Shown here one piece after another: positions 25,097-34,906 of a stretch of DNA of 64,000 nt. Position 1 is the stretch's first letter; each line of letters starts with the position of its first letter. Origin of the DNA: Paenibacillus tuaregi. Its GTDB lineage: Bacteria > Bacillota > Bacilli > Paenibacillales > Paenibacillaceae. Location: positions 3,734,543 to 3,798,542 of the forward strand of contig NZ_LT575476.1 in NCBI RefSeq assembly GCF_900086655.1, in the 5' to 3' direction. Below the pieces are notes generated by a model. It was not told the origin of the DNA. It searched no databases and was given only the letters and a program-made list of their open reading frames with translations. A program made the translations under genes and the position numbers.

Positions 25097-26041
25097 TTAC
25101 AGATCTTCTTTCAGCGTCCCGGCCACCTGCTCCACATGCTCCCGTGTGCTGATATTCAGAACACGCACACTTTTGTCAATTTTTTTGATAAGCCCGGCAA
25201 GGACACTGCCCGGGCCGATCTCAACAAACATATCGACACCTTGTTCAATCAGCCAGCGCACGCTGTCTTCCCACTGAACCGGTGAATAGACCTGCTGAGT
25301 TAGAAGGGCCGGAATATCCGCTGCCTTCTGAACCGGCTGCGCCGTTACGTTTGCTACAACTGGAGCCTTCGCATCCTCGAAGCGGACCGCAGTCAGCTTC
25401 TCCTCGAGACGCTCAGCAGCGGCCTTCATGAGTGAGGAGTGGAAAGGTCCGCTCACTTCGAGCGGAATCGCCCGCTTGCCTCCGGCTTCTTTTACCCTCT
25501 CCACGACCGCAGCAACTCCCTGCTGGGTTCCCGATACAACAATTTGACCTGGACAATTAATATTCGCCAGCTCAACCAGATGTCCGCCGGAAGTGATGTC
25601 TTGGCATAATGCCGCAAGCGCTCCACGCTCCGCTCCAAGCACCGCTGCCATAGCTCCCTGTCCTCCCGGAACAGCCTGCTCCATGAACAAACCTCTGGAC
25701 CGGACAGTGGCTACAGCATCCTCGAACGAGAGGACCCCTGCGGCTGCCAAGGCTGTATATTCACCCAAGCTGTGCCCAGCGAAGAAATCCGGCGTTATGC
25801 CATGTGAGGCAAAAGCGCTGTACAGCGCGTAGCTTGTAGTCAGCAGGGCCGGCTGTGTATTCGCCGTCATCTTGAGTTCAGCTTCCGGACCGTTAAAGAT
25901 CAGGTCACTCAGCTTGAAATCCAAGACTTCGTCGGCCTTACCGAATAATGCTGCCGCCTCCGGCAGAGCTTCATAAATATCTTTGCCCATCCCCACAGCT
26001 TGGGAACCCTGTCCCGGGAATACAAATGCTAACTTCCCCAT
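25097..26041 (-). CDS. fabD: Malonyl-CoA:ACP transacylase
   Basis: Transfers malonyl groups from CoA to ACP. FVFPGQGSQAVGMGK at the N-terminus and the nucleophile Ser91 in GHSLGEYTALAA are diagnostic; the GPFHSSLM His motif follows near 200. The 314-residue length fits. It lies between fabH and fabG in the fab operon. Confidence 0.97.
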   Translation of the reverse strand: MGKLAFVFPGQGSQAVGMGKDIYEALPEAAALFGKADEVLDFKLSDLIFNGPEAELKMTANTQPALLTTSYALYSAFASHGITPDFFAGHSLGEYTALAAAGVLSFEDAVATVRSRGLFMEQAVPGGQGAMAAVLGAERGALAALCQDITSGGHLVELANINCPGQIVVSGTQQGVAAVVERVKEAGGKRAIPLEVSGPFHSSLMKAAAERLEEKLTAVRFEDAKAPVVANVTAQPVQKAADIPALLTQQVYSPVQWEDSVRWLIEQGVDMFVEIGPGSVLAGLIKKIDKSVRVLNISTREHVEQVAGTLKEDL

Positions 26042-26131
26042 AACGATTGCCAGCTCTCCTTATGTCTAGTCCTCTTCAGGCGGAGCGACTAGCCCCCGCC
26101 AACGAGAGAACTCCTAAATTAGATATGAAAA

Positions 26132-27121
26132 TTACCAAACAAGTACGGAGGCTCCCCAGGTGAGGCCTCCTCCAAAACCGACCAGCAGGAGGGTGTCCCC
26201 TTCCTTCATGCGTCCCTCTTCCGCAGCTTCTACCAGAGCCAGAGGAATGGATGCGGCGGAAGTGTTCGCGTACTTATCCACGTTGATCACACACTTCTCT
26301 TCCGGTAATCCAAGACGCTCCATAGCGGAATGGATAATACGGATATTAGCTTGGTGGGGCACGAATAAATCAACCTCTTCTTTGGAAATCCCCGCCTTGC
26401 GAAGCACTTCCTCTGTAGCTGTGCCCATCACCCGCACCGCAAATTTGAACACCTCGCGCCCGTTCATATAAATGAAATGTTTGCCGGAACCAACGGTATC
26501 CGCGGAAGCGGGCAGTCTGGAGCCTCCGGCTTCCAGCTTCAGCTGGGAACCCCCGGCTCCTTCCGCCCCCAGATCAAACGAAAGGAAGCCCCTTCCTTCT
26601 GGCACTTCACCCAAGACTACAGCACCCGCCCCATCTCCAAACAGCACACAGGTGTTGCGGTCCGTGTAGTCCGTAATGCGTGACAAGGTGTCGGCACCAA
26701 TTACGAGCGCATTATTGTACATGCCTGTCTTAATAAAGTTCGTGGCTGTGGCTAAGCTGTATACGAATCCCGAGCAGGCGGCCGACAAATCAAAGGCGGC
26801 AGCCTGCTTGGCGCCGAGCCGCTCCTGCAGGAGGCAGGCCGTGGAAGGGAACGTCATGTCTGGCGTTACCGTAGCCACAATGATGAGGTCCAAATCTTCC
26901 GGGGCTAGTCCAGCCGACTTCAGCGCCTTGATGGACGCCTCATAAGCCAAATCCGAGGTAGCCTGCTCCGGTGCGGCAATATGACGCTCACGGATCCCGG
27001 TGCGCGATACGATCCATTCATCGTTCGTTTCCACGATTTTCTCCATATCCGCATTGGTTAATACTTTCTCAGGCACATATTTCCCCGTACCAATAATCCC
27101 TACCGGACGAAATTTATTCAC
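26132..27121 (-). CDS. fabH: Beta-ketoacyl-ACP synthase III
   Basis: Starts fatty acid synthesis by condensing acyl-CoA primers with malonyl-ACP; in this group it favours branched primers. The catalytic Cys116 is in DLSAACSGF; the His is in VPHQANIRII and the Asn in NTSAASIPLAL. The GTG start at 27121 is contiguous with the plsX stop (TAAGTG). At 329 residues the length is standard. Confidence 0.97.
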   Translation of the reverse strand: MNKFRPVGIIGTGKYVPEKVLTNADMEKIVETNDEWIVSRTGIRERHIAAPEQATSDLAYEASIKALKSAGLAPEDLDLIIVATVTPDMTFPSTACLLQERLGAKQAAAFDLSAACSGFVYSLATATNFIKTGMYNNALVIGADTLSRITDYTDRNTCVLFGDGAGAVVLGEVPEGRGFLSFDLGAEGAGGSQLKLEAGGSRLPASADTVGSGKHFIYMNGREVFKFAVRVMGTATEEVLRKAGISKEEVDLFVPHQANIRIIHSAMERLGLPEEKCVINVDKYANTSAASIPLALVEAAEEGRMKEGDTLLLVGFGGGLTWGASVLVW

Positions 27122-28120
27122 TTAATCCACTCTCTCCCTGCTGCTGAATTCTTTGGAAATTGTCTGTGTCAATTGGCTGCGCAGAGCTATCCGCGCCTGG
27201 CGGAACGCATTCTTGATCGCATCCGCATCGGAGGAGCCGTGCCCCTTCACCACGAGCCCGCTCAATCCGAGGAGCGGCGCGCCGCCGTGCTCTTTATAAT
27301 CCATCATGCTTTTGAGGCTGCGCAGCTGAGGCATCAACACAGCAGCCGCCAGCTTGTTCTTCAAAGAGCTTGTAAATTTCTCCTTAAGAATGGAGAACAG
27401 CGCTCCGGCAGTCCCTTCCAGCGATTTAAGCAGAATATTGCCCGCAAAGCCGTCACAGACCAGGACATCACAAGCCCCAGCCAGCACGCCATGCGCTTCC
27501 ACATTGCCAACGAAGTTAATCGGAAGCTCCTGCAAAAGCGGGTAGGCGGCCTTCGTAAGCTCGTTCCCCTTAATTGCCTCTGTGCCTACGTTAAGAAGTC
27601 CCACTCTGGGCTTGTCTATTCCATGAACCTGCTGCCGGTATACACTGCCCATTAGCGCATACTGGGCCAAGTGCTCCGGCTTCGCGTCCATATTGGCTCC
27701 CAAGTCCAACGCCAGTACACCTCTACCGTCAACTGTAGGAATCATTGGCGCAAGAGCCGGACGTTCAATGCCTTCCATCCGTCCAACCACAAGCAGCCCC
27801 GTAGTCATTAAAGCCCCGGTGTTCCCCGCCGAAATCATGGCGTCCGCCTCGCCCTCGCGAACCATCCGTCCCGCAACGACCATGGACGAATCCTTCTTGC
27901 GGCGGACTGCCTTTACCGGTTCGTCCTCCCCGCCAATCACTTCCGAGGTATGGCGGATGCTCAGGTTGGCCGGACGTTCTGTAAGCAGGCTCTCAATCCG
28001 CTCTTGATCGCCAACCAGGACAATCTGAATATCGCTCCATTCTTTGGCTGCGGCCAGCGCCCCCTGCACGTTACATTCGGGCGCATGGTCACCCCCCATG
28101 GCATCAATAGCTATCAACAT
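27122..28120 (-). CDS. plsX: Phosphate acyltransferase PlsX
   Basis: Converts acyl-ACP to acyl-phosphate for phospholipid synthesis. The N-terminus [23 protein letters not shown] and [16 protein letters not shown] are family signatures. The start is ATG 28120 with AAGGGGGAACTAAGC upstream, giving 332 residues; the longer upstream frame lies inside fapR and is not conserved. The 17-nt overlap with fapR suggests coupling. Confidence 0.96.
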   Translation of the reverse strand: MLIAIDAMGGDHAPECNVQGALAAAKEWSDIQIVLVGDQERIESLLTERPANLSIRHTSEVIGGEDEPVKAVRRKKDSSMVVAGRMVREGEADAMISAGNTGALMTTGLLVVGRMEGIERPALAPMIPTVDGRGVLALDLGANMDAKPEHLAQYALMGSVYRQQVHGIDKPRVGLLNVGTEAIKGNELTKAAYPLLQELPINFVGNVEAHGVLAGACDVLVCDGFAGNILLKSLEGTAGALFSILKEKFTSSLKNKLAAAVLMPQLRSLKSMMDYKEHGGAPLLGLSGLVVKGHGSSDADAIKNAFRQARIALRSQLTQTISKEFSSRERVD

Positions 28121-28700
28121 GCTTAGTTCCCCCTTCGCTGTGTTCCTCTTTCCCGGAACGGTAAATGACGAAGTTGCCCTGGAAGACCATTTCTTCACCC
28201 ACATAGGTGAATACCTCCACCTTGGCTTTTCCTTTATTGCCCGGCTCGGAACGGACATAGGCCTTGGCAATGCATTTCTCCCCGAGATGAACCTGTCTGA
28301 CAAACCGGATATCCGCGGATGAGGTCAGAGCGATCTCGTCGTTAATCACGGCTACAGCAAGGGAGTTAGCTTGGGCGAACACATGGTGCCCCCGGGCGAT
28401 TCCGGTTCTGGAGAACACATGCTCTTCACGTATTTCAAAAATGGATATTCCGCTCTTGTCGAGCTGCAAATCTACGATATCCCCGATAATTTCATGCAGC
28501 GGCAGAGACCGCACCTGGTCATAGCTTCGCTCAGCCATCAGCTTCATCCGTTCACGAAGCTCGGGAATCCCAAGCTCAAGACGGTCCAAACGGATGGTCT
28601 GGATGCTGACTTTCAGCTGCCGGGTCAATTCCTGGTCTGTAATGAACGGATTATCTTCAATCATTCTCACGAGCTGCTGCTGCCTCGCCCGCTTGGGCAA
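28104..28700 (-). CDS. fapR: Fatty acid and phospholipid biosynthesis regulator FapR
   Basis: Repressor of fatty acid and phospholipid genes that is released by malonyl-CoA. An N-terminal DeoR-like HTH ([20 protein letters not shown], residues 20-39) is followed by a hot-dog effector domain (about 65-190). It is 198 residues long. A FapR operator lies 70 nt upstream, so the fapR-plsX-fab operon should be autoregulated. Confidence 0.97.
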   Translation of the reverse strand: MPKRARQQQLVRMIEDNPFITDQELTRQLKVSIQTIRLDRLELGIPELRERMKLMAERSYDQVRSLPLHEIIGDIVDLQLDKSGISIFEIREEHVFSRTGIARGHHVFAQANSLAVAVINDEIALTSSADIRFVRQVHLGEKCIAKAYVRSEPGNKGKAKVEVFTYVGEEMVFQGNFVIYRSGKEEHSEGGTKHVDSY

Positions 28701-28769
28701 ACGTTCGATAAGAATCGCCCCCTGCTTGATCTATAGTAAATGTAAGATTCTATTATTCCGGTGATCTCT

Positions 28770-28786
28770 TTAGAACCAGGTACTAA
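28770..28786. promoter_or_regulatory. FapR operator
   Basis: TTAGAACCAGGTACTAA matches the 17-bp FapR consensus TTAGTACCTRDTACTAA. A TATACT (-10-like) lies just upstream on the minus strand, so bound FapR would block the promoter region of fapR. Confidence 0.85.
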
Positions 28787-28869
28787 GCTCCAGTATAAAT
28801 CATCCGCATTTAAAAAGAAAGATAATCCCTCTGCCGCAAGAGGAATTCTGCAGATCACCTGTTTTCTCC

Positions 28870-28907
28870 AAAAAAAATAGCACCCCATCCAAGATGTAGG
28901 TACTACT
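28870..28907 (-). terminator. Terminator after rpmF
   Basis: AGTAGTACCTACAT pairs imperfectly with ATGGGGTGCTATT and is followed by eight T on the minus strand. It separates yceD-rpmF from fapR. Confidence 0.8.
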
Positions 28908-28919
28908 TTGATTGTTTGA

Positions 28920-29093
28920 CTATGCTTTGATAATTTCTCTTGCTTTGTATGTTCCGCATACTTTGCATACGTGGTGAGCAAGCTTCAATTCTCCGCATTG
29001 TTCACATTTTACCATGCCCGGCACAGCCAATTTGAAATGAGTACGACGTTTGTCACGACGTGTTTTGGACGTTCTCCGTTGAGGTACTGCCAT
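28920..29093 (-). CDS. rpmF: Ribosomal protein bL32
   Basis: 57-residue large-subunit protein starting [17 protein letters not shown]. It keeps a zinc-ribbon with CEQCG and CKVCG, so it is the zinc-binding (C+) paralogue. The ATG at 29093 follows AAGGAGGTGGG. It lies downstream of yceD, a widespread pairing. Confidence 0.97.
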   Translation of the reverse strand: MAVPQRRTSKTRRDKRRTHFKLAVPGMVKCEQCGELKLAHHVCKVCGTYKAREIIKA

Positions 29094-29237
29094 GGTTCCC
29101 ACCTCCTTATTCAAGTCAACCTTGCCATATCCTTGCTGCAAGAGCAGTTAGGTATCAGACTTTGTTAGATATGTGAAAGTTAAGATGAACTTCATCCTCC
29201 CCATATCACAAGAAAAGCTAAACTCTGTTCTCTTTCA

Positions 29238-29750
29238 TTACTGTTTAAAGAAATCCTTGAGTGCCGCAAGCCGCGGATCAACCACTTCTCTGTCACAGCC
29301 GCATTCGCGTTCATTCAAATCGGTTCCGCATGTCGGGCAAAGTCCCTTGCAATCATCCTTGCAGATGGCTGCAAAAGGAAGATTAAGCAGCAGATCTTCT
29401 TCTATGAAAGGAACAAGATCAACGTCATCCTCTGCAATGTAGCGGATATCGTCTTCCTCGTTCTGCACATCTTCCGCATTCTCGCTATACTTAAACCGTT
29501 CCTCAAAACCGATACCGATCTGTTTCTTCAAAGGCTTCAGACAGCGGGAGCACGTCATGTCCAATTCCGTGGACAGATTGCCCTGTACATGCACTTCATT
29601 ATCGCCCAAATAAACAGCCTTTAGATCGGCTTGAAGGGGGCTTATACGGGTAATATCCTTGCGGTCCTTGGCAACATGCCGGACATCCAATGCCTCGTGG
29701 AGTTCCACAGGGCCGTCGGTGGACGCCATCTTACGAAATTGAAAGTGCAT
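29238..29750 (-). CDS. YceD/DUF177 family protein
   Basis: A 170-residue protein of the DUF177 family that accompanies rpmF in most bacteria and is implicated in 23S rRNA or ribosome assembly. Two Cys pairs are visible: CSRCLKPL near 75 and a C-terminal CKGLCPTCGTDLNERECGC. The middle is strongly acidic. The ATG at 29750 (8 nt after GGAG) is preferred over 29768. A near-consensus promoter precedes it. Confidence 0.93.
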   Translation of the reverse strand: MHFQFRKMASTDGPVELHEALDVRHVAKDRKDITRISPLQADLKAVYLGDNEVHVQGNLSTELDMTCSRCLKPLKKQIGIGFEERFKYSENAEDVQNEEDDIRYIAEDDVDLVPFIEEDLLLNLPFAAICKDDCKGLCPTCGTDLNERECGCDREVVDPRLAALKDFFKQ

Positions 29751-29777
29751 ATCCATCACTCCAAACAAACAAAAATT

Positions 29778-29807
29778 ATTATACCGATTTCAAGAGAGTT
29801 TTGTCAA
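29778..29807 (-). promoter_or_regulatory. Sigma-A promoter of yceD-rpmF
   Basis: TTGACA, 18 nt, TATAAT on the minus strand: both hexamers match consensus exactly. The -10 lies about 28 nt upstream of the yceD start. Confidence 0.9.
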
Positions 29808-29992
29808 TATCATAAACTTGACTCCCCCTTTTATTATACGGCAATTCCAGACATTCTACCCATCCCCGGCAGGAATATAAACCCTCCATTCGGAACAAGT
29901 CTGTAAATTATACCATGTTTATTCGGTAAAACATGCAGTTCATGATATTATTTCTAATACTTATTACCTTTTCTCCAAGGGGGGCCCAGATT

Positions 29993-31222
29993 TTGAGTAT
30001 TGTCGGTTTAATCGTAGAATATAACCCGCTTCATAACGGGCATCTCTATCATTTCAACCGGGCGAAGCAGGAAACCGGGGCTAAGGCGGCCATCGCCGTC
30101 ATGAGCGGCAATTTCCTGCAGCGGGGCGAACCGGCTGTCGTCTCCAAGTGGGCCCGGGCCGAAATGGCGCTGGCCATGGGGGCAGACCTGGTCATTGAGC
30201 TGCCCGTAGCTTACGCCGTACAGCCGGCGGAGTGGTTCGCCTACGGGGCGGCTGCGCTGCTGAACGCGACCGGCCTGGTCACGCACCTGGTATTCGGCAG
30301 CGAGGAAGGCGGGACTGACAAGCTGCAGGCCCTCGCTGGGGCGCTTGCGGAGGAAAGCGGCCCCATGCGCCAGGCCGTGGCGGAGGAGCTCGCCACGGGC
30401 GCCAGCTACCCCGCCGCCTACGCTGCGGCGGCGGAGAGGACTCTCGCGGGCGGCGCAGCCGAAGGCGCCCGCGAGCTCTTGAAGCAGCCCAACAATTCGC
30501 TTGGGCTGCACTATATGATCGCGCTGCGCCGGCTTGGCAGCGCGATCCAGCCCTTAACGATCCGGCGCGAAGCCGCCGGATACCATGATGCGCAGCCGGG
30601 CGAGGGGTCCATCGCCAGCGCGACCGCCATCCGGCGGCTGATTCTGGCCGGGGGACTGCCAGAGGCAAGTCCCTACATGCCGGATTATGCCGCCGGCATC
30701 CTGGCCCGCGAGATCGCCGCGGGCCGTGGGCCAGTGACCTGGGAATCGCTTCGCGGGCCGCTTTTTTATCAGCTTCTGACCAGCCCGGCTGAAACGCTCT
30801 CCCATATCCATGAAATGACCGAAGGACTTGAATACCGGATTAAGAAGGTGCTGCCTTCCTTGAACCAACCGACCGTCGCTCATCTGCTCGAGGCGCTCAA
30901 GACCAAGAGATATACCCATACGAAGCTGCAGCGCCTGCTGGTCCATGTACTGCTCCAGCATAAGAAAGCGGCTTTCACCAGGGAAGCTCTTGCGGAGGGG
31001 CCCGGCTACCTCCGGGTACTCGGATTCTCAGAACAAGGACGTGAGCTCCTGAAACAAATGAAAAAGACGGCCTCGCTGCTCATCCTCACGAGACCGTCCA
31101 CGTTATCCCATCCCCAGCTGGAGCTGGATCTTGCCGCCTCCGCTGTCTATGCGGGCGCCTTTAGTGATCATGCTACTGACCAGATCTTCCGGGATTACCG
31201 TCAGCCGCCTATCCGGCTTTAG
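29993..31222 (+). CDS. tmcAL: tRNA(Met) cytidine acetate ligase TmcAL (YlbM)
   Basis: Uses ATP and acetate to make N4-acetylcytidine at the wobble base of elongator tRNA-Met. The nucleotidyltransferase signature VEYNPLHNGHLYHFNRAK is at 8-25 and VMSGNFLQRGEPA follows near 38. The TTG at 29993 lies 8 nt after AAGGGGGG and gives 409 residues, matching B. subtilis (415); the longer frame adds unconserved hydrophobic residues. The section 30.25-30.75 kb is strikingly G/C-rich. It diverges from yceD, and its 3' end overlaps the ylbL 3' end by 14 nt. Confidence 0.95.
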   Translation: MSIVGLIVEYNPLHNGHLYHFNRAKQETGAKAAIAVMSGNFLQRGEPAVVSKWARAEMALAMGADLVIELPVAYAVQPAEWFAYGAAALLNATGLVTHLVFGSEEGGTDKLQALAGALAEESGPMRQAVAEELATGASYPAAYAAAAERTLAGGAAEGARELLKQPNNSLGLHYMIALRRLGSAIQPLTIRREAAGYHDAQPGEGSIASATAIRRLILAGGLPEASPYMPDYAAGILAREIAAGRGPVTWESLRGPLFYQLLTSPAETLSHIHEMTEGLEYRIKKVLPSLNQPTVAHLLEALKTKRYTHTKLQRLLVHVLLQHKKAAFTREALAEGPGYLRVLGFSEQGRELLKQMKKTASLLILTRPSTLSHPQLELDLAASAVYAGAFSDHATDQIFRDYRQPPIRL

Positions 31223-32240
31223 CCTTCAGTTTGCTGAGATAATTCAAGGCATCGTCCACCGTCTTCACAGGAACAAGCTTCATGGAGGTGCCAATTTCCT
31301 CTGCTTTCTTCTTCGCATCCTTATAGTTATCCTCTGGTACGAAGAAGATTTCGGCCTTCTCCCGGTCGGCGGCCACGATTTTGAACTGCACTCCGCCGAT
31401 CGGGCCTACCGTCCCATCTGTTGACATGGTTCCCGTCCCCGCAATCCGGTACCCCTTGCTCAAATCTCCCGGGGTAAGCTGGTTGTAAATTTCCAGCGTG
31501 AACATCAAACCGGCTGAAGGACCACCCACCTGGGTGTGCGCAAATTCGACCTGCTGCTTCGGATCAACGGACTTCACTTTTCTAAGCTCTCCGATGTTCA
31601 GGCCAAACCCCGCTCTATTCCCTCCAGTTGCCGGGTCCTTAAGCGGGATCAATTCCGCCTGCTGACTCAGCGTCTTCCCATCCCGCTCCAGCTCTACGGA
31701 TACACGGTCCCCAGCCTTCTTTGTCTTCAAGATTCCTGAAAGCTGTTCGAACCGGGTCAGCGCCTGACCCTCCACTTTCCGGATAATATCTCCTGGGGCA
31801 AAATCCCCTTTCGGAGGATTAGATTTGGATAAGGACACGACAAATACATATTCGGATACGATATTAAATGGAACCTTCGCCTTGTGATATGCGGCCGCCA
31901 TCGCGCTGGACTGGGAATCACTCATATAATAAATCTGCTGGGTTTCATATTCCTTGCCCCCCTGCTCGGGCGTCTTGCGGACGATTTGGGCCTGGCTGTT
32001 GAATTGGGACGCGATAAGTGCCGCAACGTTGGCGTACGTCACCGATACAGTAGTCATCATAAATGTCCCTTTTTCTTCGGGATCGCCCCCCGCTACCCGG
32101 ATCATGGGTTTGATTTCTTCAGCCGATCCCGGCTGATTCACCATATAAGGAGTAGGCATGAATACAACCACATACACCATAACCACCAGCAACATTACAT
32201 AGAGTAACGACTTAAATATCCTCGAGTTTCTCTGCTGCAC
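31209..32240 (-). CDS. ylbL: PDZ-Lon-type membrane serine protease YlbL (SepM-like)
   Basis: Secreted or membrane-anchored protease. One N-terminal membrane segment (about 10-32) precedes a PDZ domain (APGDIIRKVEGQALTRFEQL) and a C-terminal Lon-type S16 domain with the catalytic Ser in GGPSAGLMFTLEIY and Lys in GVQFKIVAADREKA. Relatives process quorum peptides (SepM) or degrade SOS division inhibitors (YlbL). The GTG at 32240 follows AGAGG by 8 nt and gives 343 residues, as in B. subtilis; the 383-residue frame is an over-extension. Confidence 0.94.
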   Translation of the reverse strand: MQQRNSRIFKSLLYVMLLVVMVYVVVFMPTPYMVNQPGSAEEIKPMIRVAGGDPEEKGTFMMTTVSVTYANVAALIASQFNSQAQIVRKTPEQGGKEYETQQIYYMSDSQSSAMAAAYHKAKVPFNIVSEYVFVVSLSKSNPPKGDFAPGDIIRKVEGQALTRFEQLSGILKTKKAGDRVSVELERDGKTLSQQAELIPLKDPATGGNRAGFGLNIGELRKVKSVDPKQQVEFAHTQVGGPSAGLMFTLEIYNQLTPGDLSKGYRIAGTGTMSTDGTVGPIGGVQFKIVAADREKAEIFFVPEDNYKDAKKKAEEIGTSMKLVPVKTVDDALNYLSKLKAKAG

Positions 32241-32408
32241 TGTGTATTCCTCTCCCTCAAATAGTGCCTTATGGAACAAGCCTGGTCTGTTCCAGGCTCT
32301 CCATGCATAAATTATATTTGTACTAGCCTTTTCAGTTTCATCCGTGAATACCGCAGACAAGCCCTACACGGCTGCTCTATATCTATTCATATAAGAGGTG
32401 AAGCATTC

Positions 32409-33629
32409 ATGAACGGACAACAACAGCCGAGAGGCCGGCTGTGGGTTACTATTCTATTCGGCGGTGGAGCCATTCTGCTCGCAGCCAGTATCGTCAAGTC
32501 CCCCGGCGCCGCGTTCGACGCCTCACTTCAGGGTCTGACCCTGTGGTGGAGAATCGTATTTCCCGGGCTGCTTCCCTTCCTGGTCATATCCCAAATCTTA
32601 GTCGCTTATGGATTGGTACATGTTCTGGGTACACTGCTGGACCCTTTGCTTCGCAAAGGGTTTGGTGTGCCTGGCGTGGCCGGATGGGTCATTCCGCTCG
32701 GTCTGATCGCCGGATTCCCCTCTGCTGCCGAGGCATCCGCCCAGCTGTACGCTCAGGGACGATTAAGTGCCAGACAGGCCGGGATGCTGGCTTCGGCCGC
32801 TCATTTCTGCAGTCCCATGTTGATCATTGTTGTCATCGGCACCGGGTTCCTTCATAATCCGGCACTCGGCCTGCTTCTGGCTGCTGTTCATTCCGTGACA
32901 GGCCTGGCTGCCGGAATGACTCTCCATGTGATCCTATCACGCCGGGACAAAAAGCGGTTGAATCCTCCGCCCCTTACATCAGATCAGGATAGGCACCATT
33001 CCCGCTCTCTTCTCCAAAGTATTGAAGAAGCCCGTCAGGCAGACGGGCGCAGTTTTGGCAAGCTCCTAGGCGATACGGTTGCTTCTTCCGTTCAGACCTT
33101 AATGATGATCGGCGGGTATATGCTGATTTTTGCCGTTGCTGCCCGTATGATTCAGCTCTATATTCCAGGCCTTGGTTCTCCGCTCGGGCTTGCGGGAATC
33201 CTAGAGGTTCACTTAGGCAGTTATGCCGCCGCAAATGCAGAGTTCTCTTCCCCTTCACTCCAAGCCGCTCTGCTGGGAGCCATCCTGGGATTCAGCGGTC
33301 TATCGTCTTATTTGCAGGTTAGAGCTGTTCTGGGTCCAGCGGGGATTGGCACAGGCCTGTTTCTGCTTACCCGAATGCTGCACGCCATCTATGCCTTCGG
33401 TCTAACCCTGCTTTGCTGGAAACCTCTCTCCAGCCTTTTCCCCGGTGCTGCACCCGTGTACAAAGAGGCTGCACCTGCAGCAGCTTCGGCGGACAGCTTG
33501 AACAACATTCTGGAATGGCCATATATTCTTAGTATGGTAAAATGGCAGATCGTTATCCTGGCCCTGTTCACGGCAAGCCTTCTGGTATTCACTCTGATTT
33601 GGCGGTTTCGCGGGCGGGCAGCCCGATAA
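32409..33629 (+). CDS. ylbJ: Sporulation integral membrane protein YlbJ
   Basis: Polytopic membrane protein (about 8-9 helices) with paired Gate-type domains, needed in B. subtilis for spore cortex or late sporulation. GLTLWWRIVFPGLLPFLVISQ and PLGLIAGFPSAAEAS near the N-terminus are characteristic, and the second half repeats SVQTLMMIGGYMLIFAV. The ATG at 32409 has GAGGTG 8 nt upstream and gives 406 residues. It diverges from ylbL, as in Bacillus. Confidence 0.93.
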   Translation: MNGQQQPRGRLWVTILFGGGAILLAASIVKSPGAAFDASLQGLTLWWRIVFPGLLPFLVISQILVAYGLVHVLGTLLDPLLRKGFGVPGVAGWVIPLGLIAGFPSAAEASAQLYAQGRLSARQAGMLASAAHFCSPMLIIVVIGTGFLHNPALGLLLAAVHSVTGLAAGMTLHVILSRRDKKRLNPPPLTSDQDRHHSRSLLQSIEEARQADGRSFGKLLGDTVASSVQTLMMIGGYMLIFAVAARMIQLYIPGLGSPLGLAGILEVHLGSYAAANAEFSSPSLQAALLGAILGFSGLSSYLQVRAVLGPAGIGTGLFLLTRMLHAIYAFGLTLLCWKPLSSLFPGAAPVYKEAAPAAASADSLNNILEWPYILSMVKWQIVILALFTASLLVFTLIWRFRGRAAR

Positions 33630-33640
33630 TCAGCTGTCTG

Positions 33641-34153
33641 TCATTTTTTCGCAGCCGGAGCATATTTGCGCCGAAGGGCTTCCTCTACTTCAGGAAGCAC
33701 CAAATCCACGACTTCCCCCTGAAAACGGGCAATTTCCTTCACCACGCTGGAGCTCAGATAGCTGTATTTGGGGTTGGTCATCATAAATATCGTCTCAACC
33801 TCACTGTTGAGCTTATGATTAATGGAAGCCATCTGCATCTCGTATTCGAAATCGGTAACTGAACGCACACCCTTCACAATGACATGCGCTTGCTTCTGCA
33901 CCATATAATTTACGAGCAGATCACTGAAGCTGTCCACTTCAACATTAGGCACATCCCTTGTAGCCTGCTGCAACAGCTCCTTTCTCTCTTCCATCGTAAA
34001 CAAGGGGTTCTTGCTTGAGTTGTTCAGTACAGCGACAATCAGCTTGTCGAACTGTCTGGCAGCCCGGTGAATAATATCCATATGGCCCATAGTTACCGGG
34101 TCAAAGCTCCCGGGGTATACGGCTATACGCAGATTGTTATTAGATTCCGTCAT
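33641..34153 (-). CDS. coaD: Phosphopantetheine adenylyltransferase
   Basis: Penultimate step of CoA synthesis: transfers AMP to 4'-phosphopantetheine. [17 protein letters not shown] (12-28) holds the TxGH nucleotidyltransferase motif, and [11 protein letters not shown] is the second signature. The ATG at 34153 with AGGAGGAAG 6-7 nt upstream gives 170 residues. Its start overlaps the rsmD 3' end by 14 nt. Confidence 0.97.
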   Translation of the reverse strand: MTESNNNLRIAVYPGSFDPVTMGHMDIIHRAARQFDKLIVAVLNNSSKNPLFTMEERKELLQQATRDVPNVEVDSFSDLLVNYMVQKQAHVIVKGVRSVTDFEYEMQMASINHKLNSEVETIFMMTNPKYSYLSSSVVKEIARFQGEVVDLVLPEVEEALRRKYAPAAKK

Positions 34154-34745
34154 GGTGTTCTTCCTCCTGGCTCTCGTCCGCAGAATTAGCGTTAAGCCTA
34201 TACTTATAGACCGAGACGGCTGTCTCGCCGTACTCAGCTTTACGCAACCGGTTGAATTTACCGAAATGCTCCGGATACTCAAATGAAGATTCATATTCCA
34301 GCACAATCGTGGCCTCATCCTTCAGAAGGCCAAGCTCGTCCATTTTTCCCATTAGCTTGTCTCCGGATTTCAGCCGGTATGGGGGATCGAGAAACACAAG
34401 ATCAAAAGCTGTCTCCCGTTTGGCCAGCGCCTTAAGCGCTCGCTCGGCATCATTCTTGTAAACCTCTGCCTGATTCTCCAAACCCGTGGCCTTGAGATTA
34501 GCTTTAACGACCTCAAGACTCTTATATTCAAGATCAATGAATACTGCACGGTCCATCCCCCGGCTTAATGCCTCGATTCCAAGCCCGCCGGTTCCGGCGA
34601 ACAGATCGAGCGCTTTCCCTCCATCAAAATAAGGGCCAATCATACTAAAGATGGCCTCCTTCACCTTGTCCGTTGTCGGCCTTGTCCCAGTACCGGGTAC
34701 GGCCTTCAGCGGCCTGCCTTTGGCAGTTCCTGATATTACGCGCAA
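34140..34745 (-). CDS. rsmD: 16S rRNA (guanine966-N2)-methyltransferase RsmD
   Basis: Rossmann-fold methyltransferase acting on G966 of 16S r[16 protein letters not shown] begins the conserved protein. The SAM-binding [18 protein letters not shown] lies at about 48-65 and the DPPY catalytic motif near 128. The TTG at 34745 gives 201 residues; the 34 upstream codons are not conserved. coaD follows with an overlap. Confidence 0.94.
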   Translation of the reverse strand: MRVISGTAKGRPLKAVPGTGTRPTTDKVKEAIFSMIGPYFDGGKALDLFAGTGGLGIEALSRGMDRAVFIDLEYKSLEVVKANLKATGLENQAEVYKNDAERALKALAKRETAFDLVFLDPPYRLKSGDKLMGKMDELGLLKDEATIVLEYESSFEYPEHFGKFNRLRKAEYGETAVSVYKYRLNANSADESQEEEHHDGI

Positions 34746-34906
34746 GCTTCTGTCACACCCTATCTTTTCGTCACATGCCGTGTCGCTTTTTTTATGACGA
34801 TATCGTACCATACTCCTACCGTATTGAAAAACCGATTCCACACACATTCCCTTTTTTTATAAGATGCAGGTATAAAAAGGGCAAGCGCGGACACAATAAA
34901 GATATC

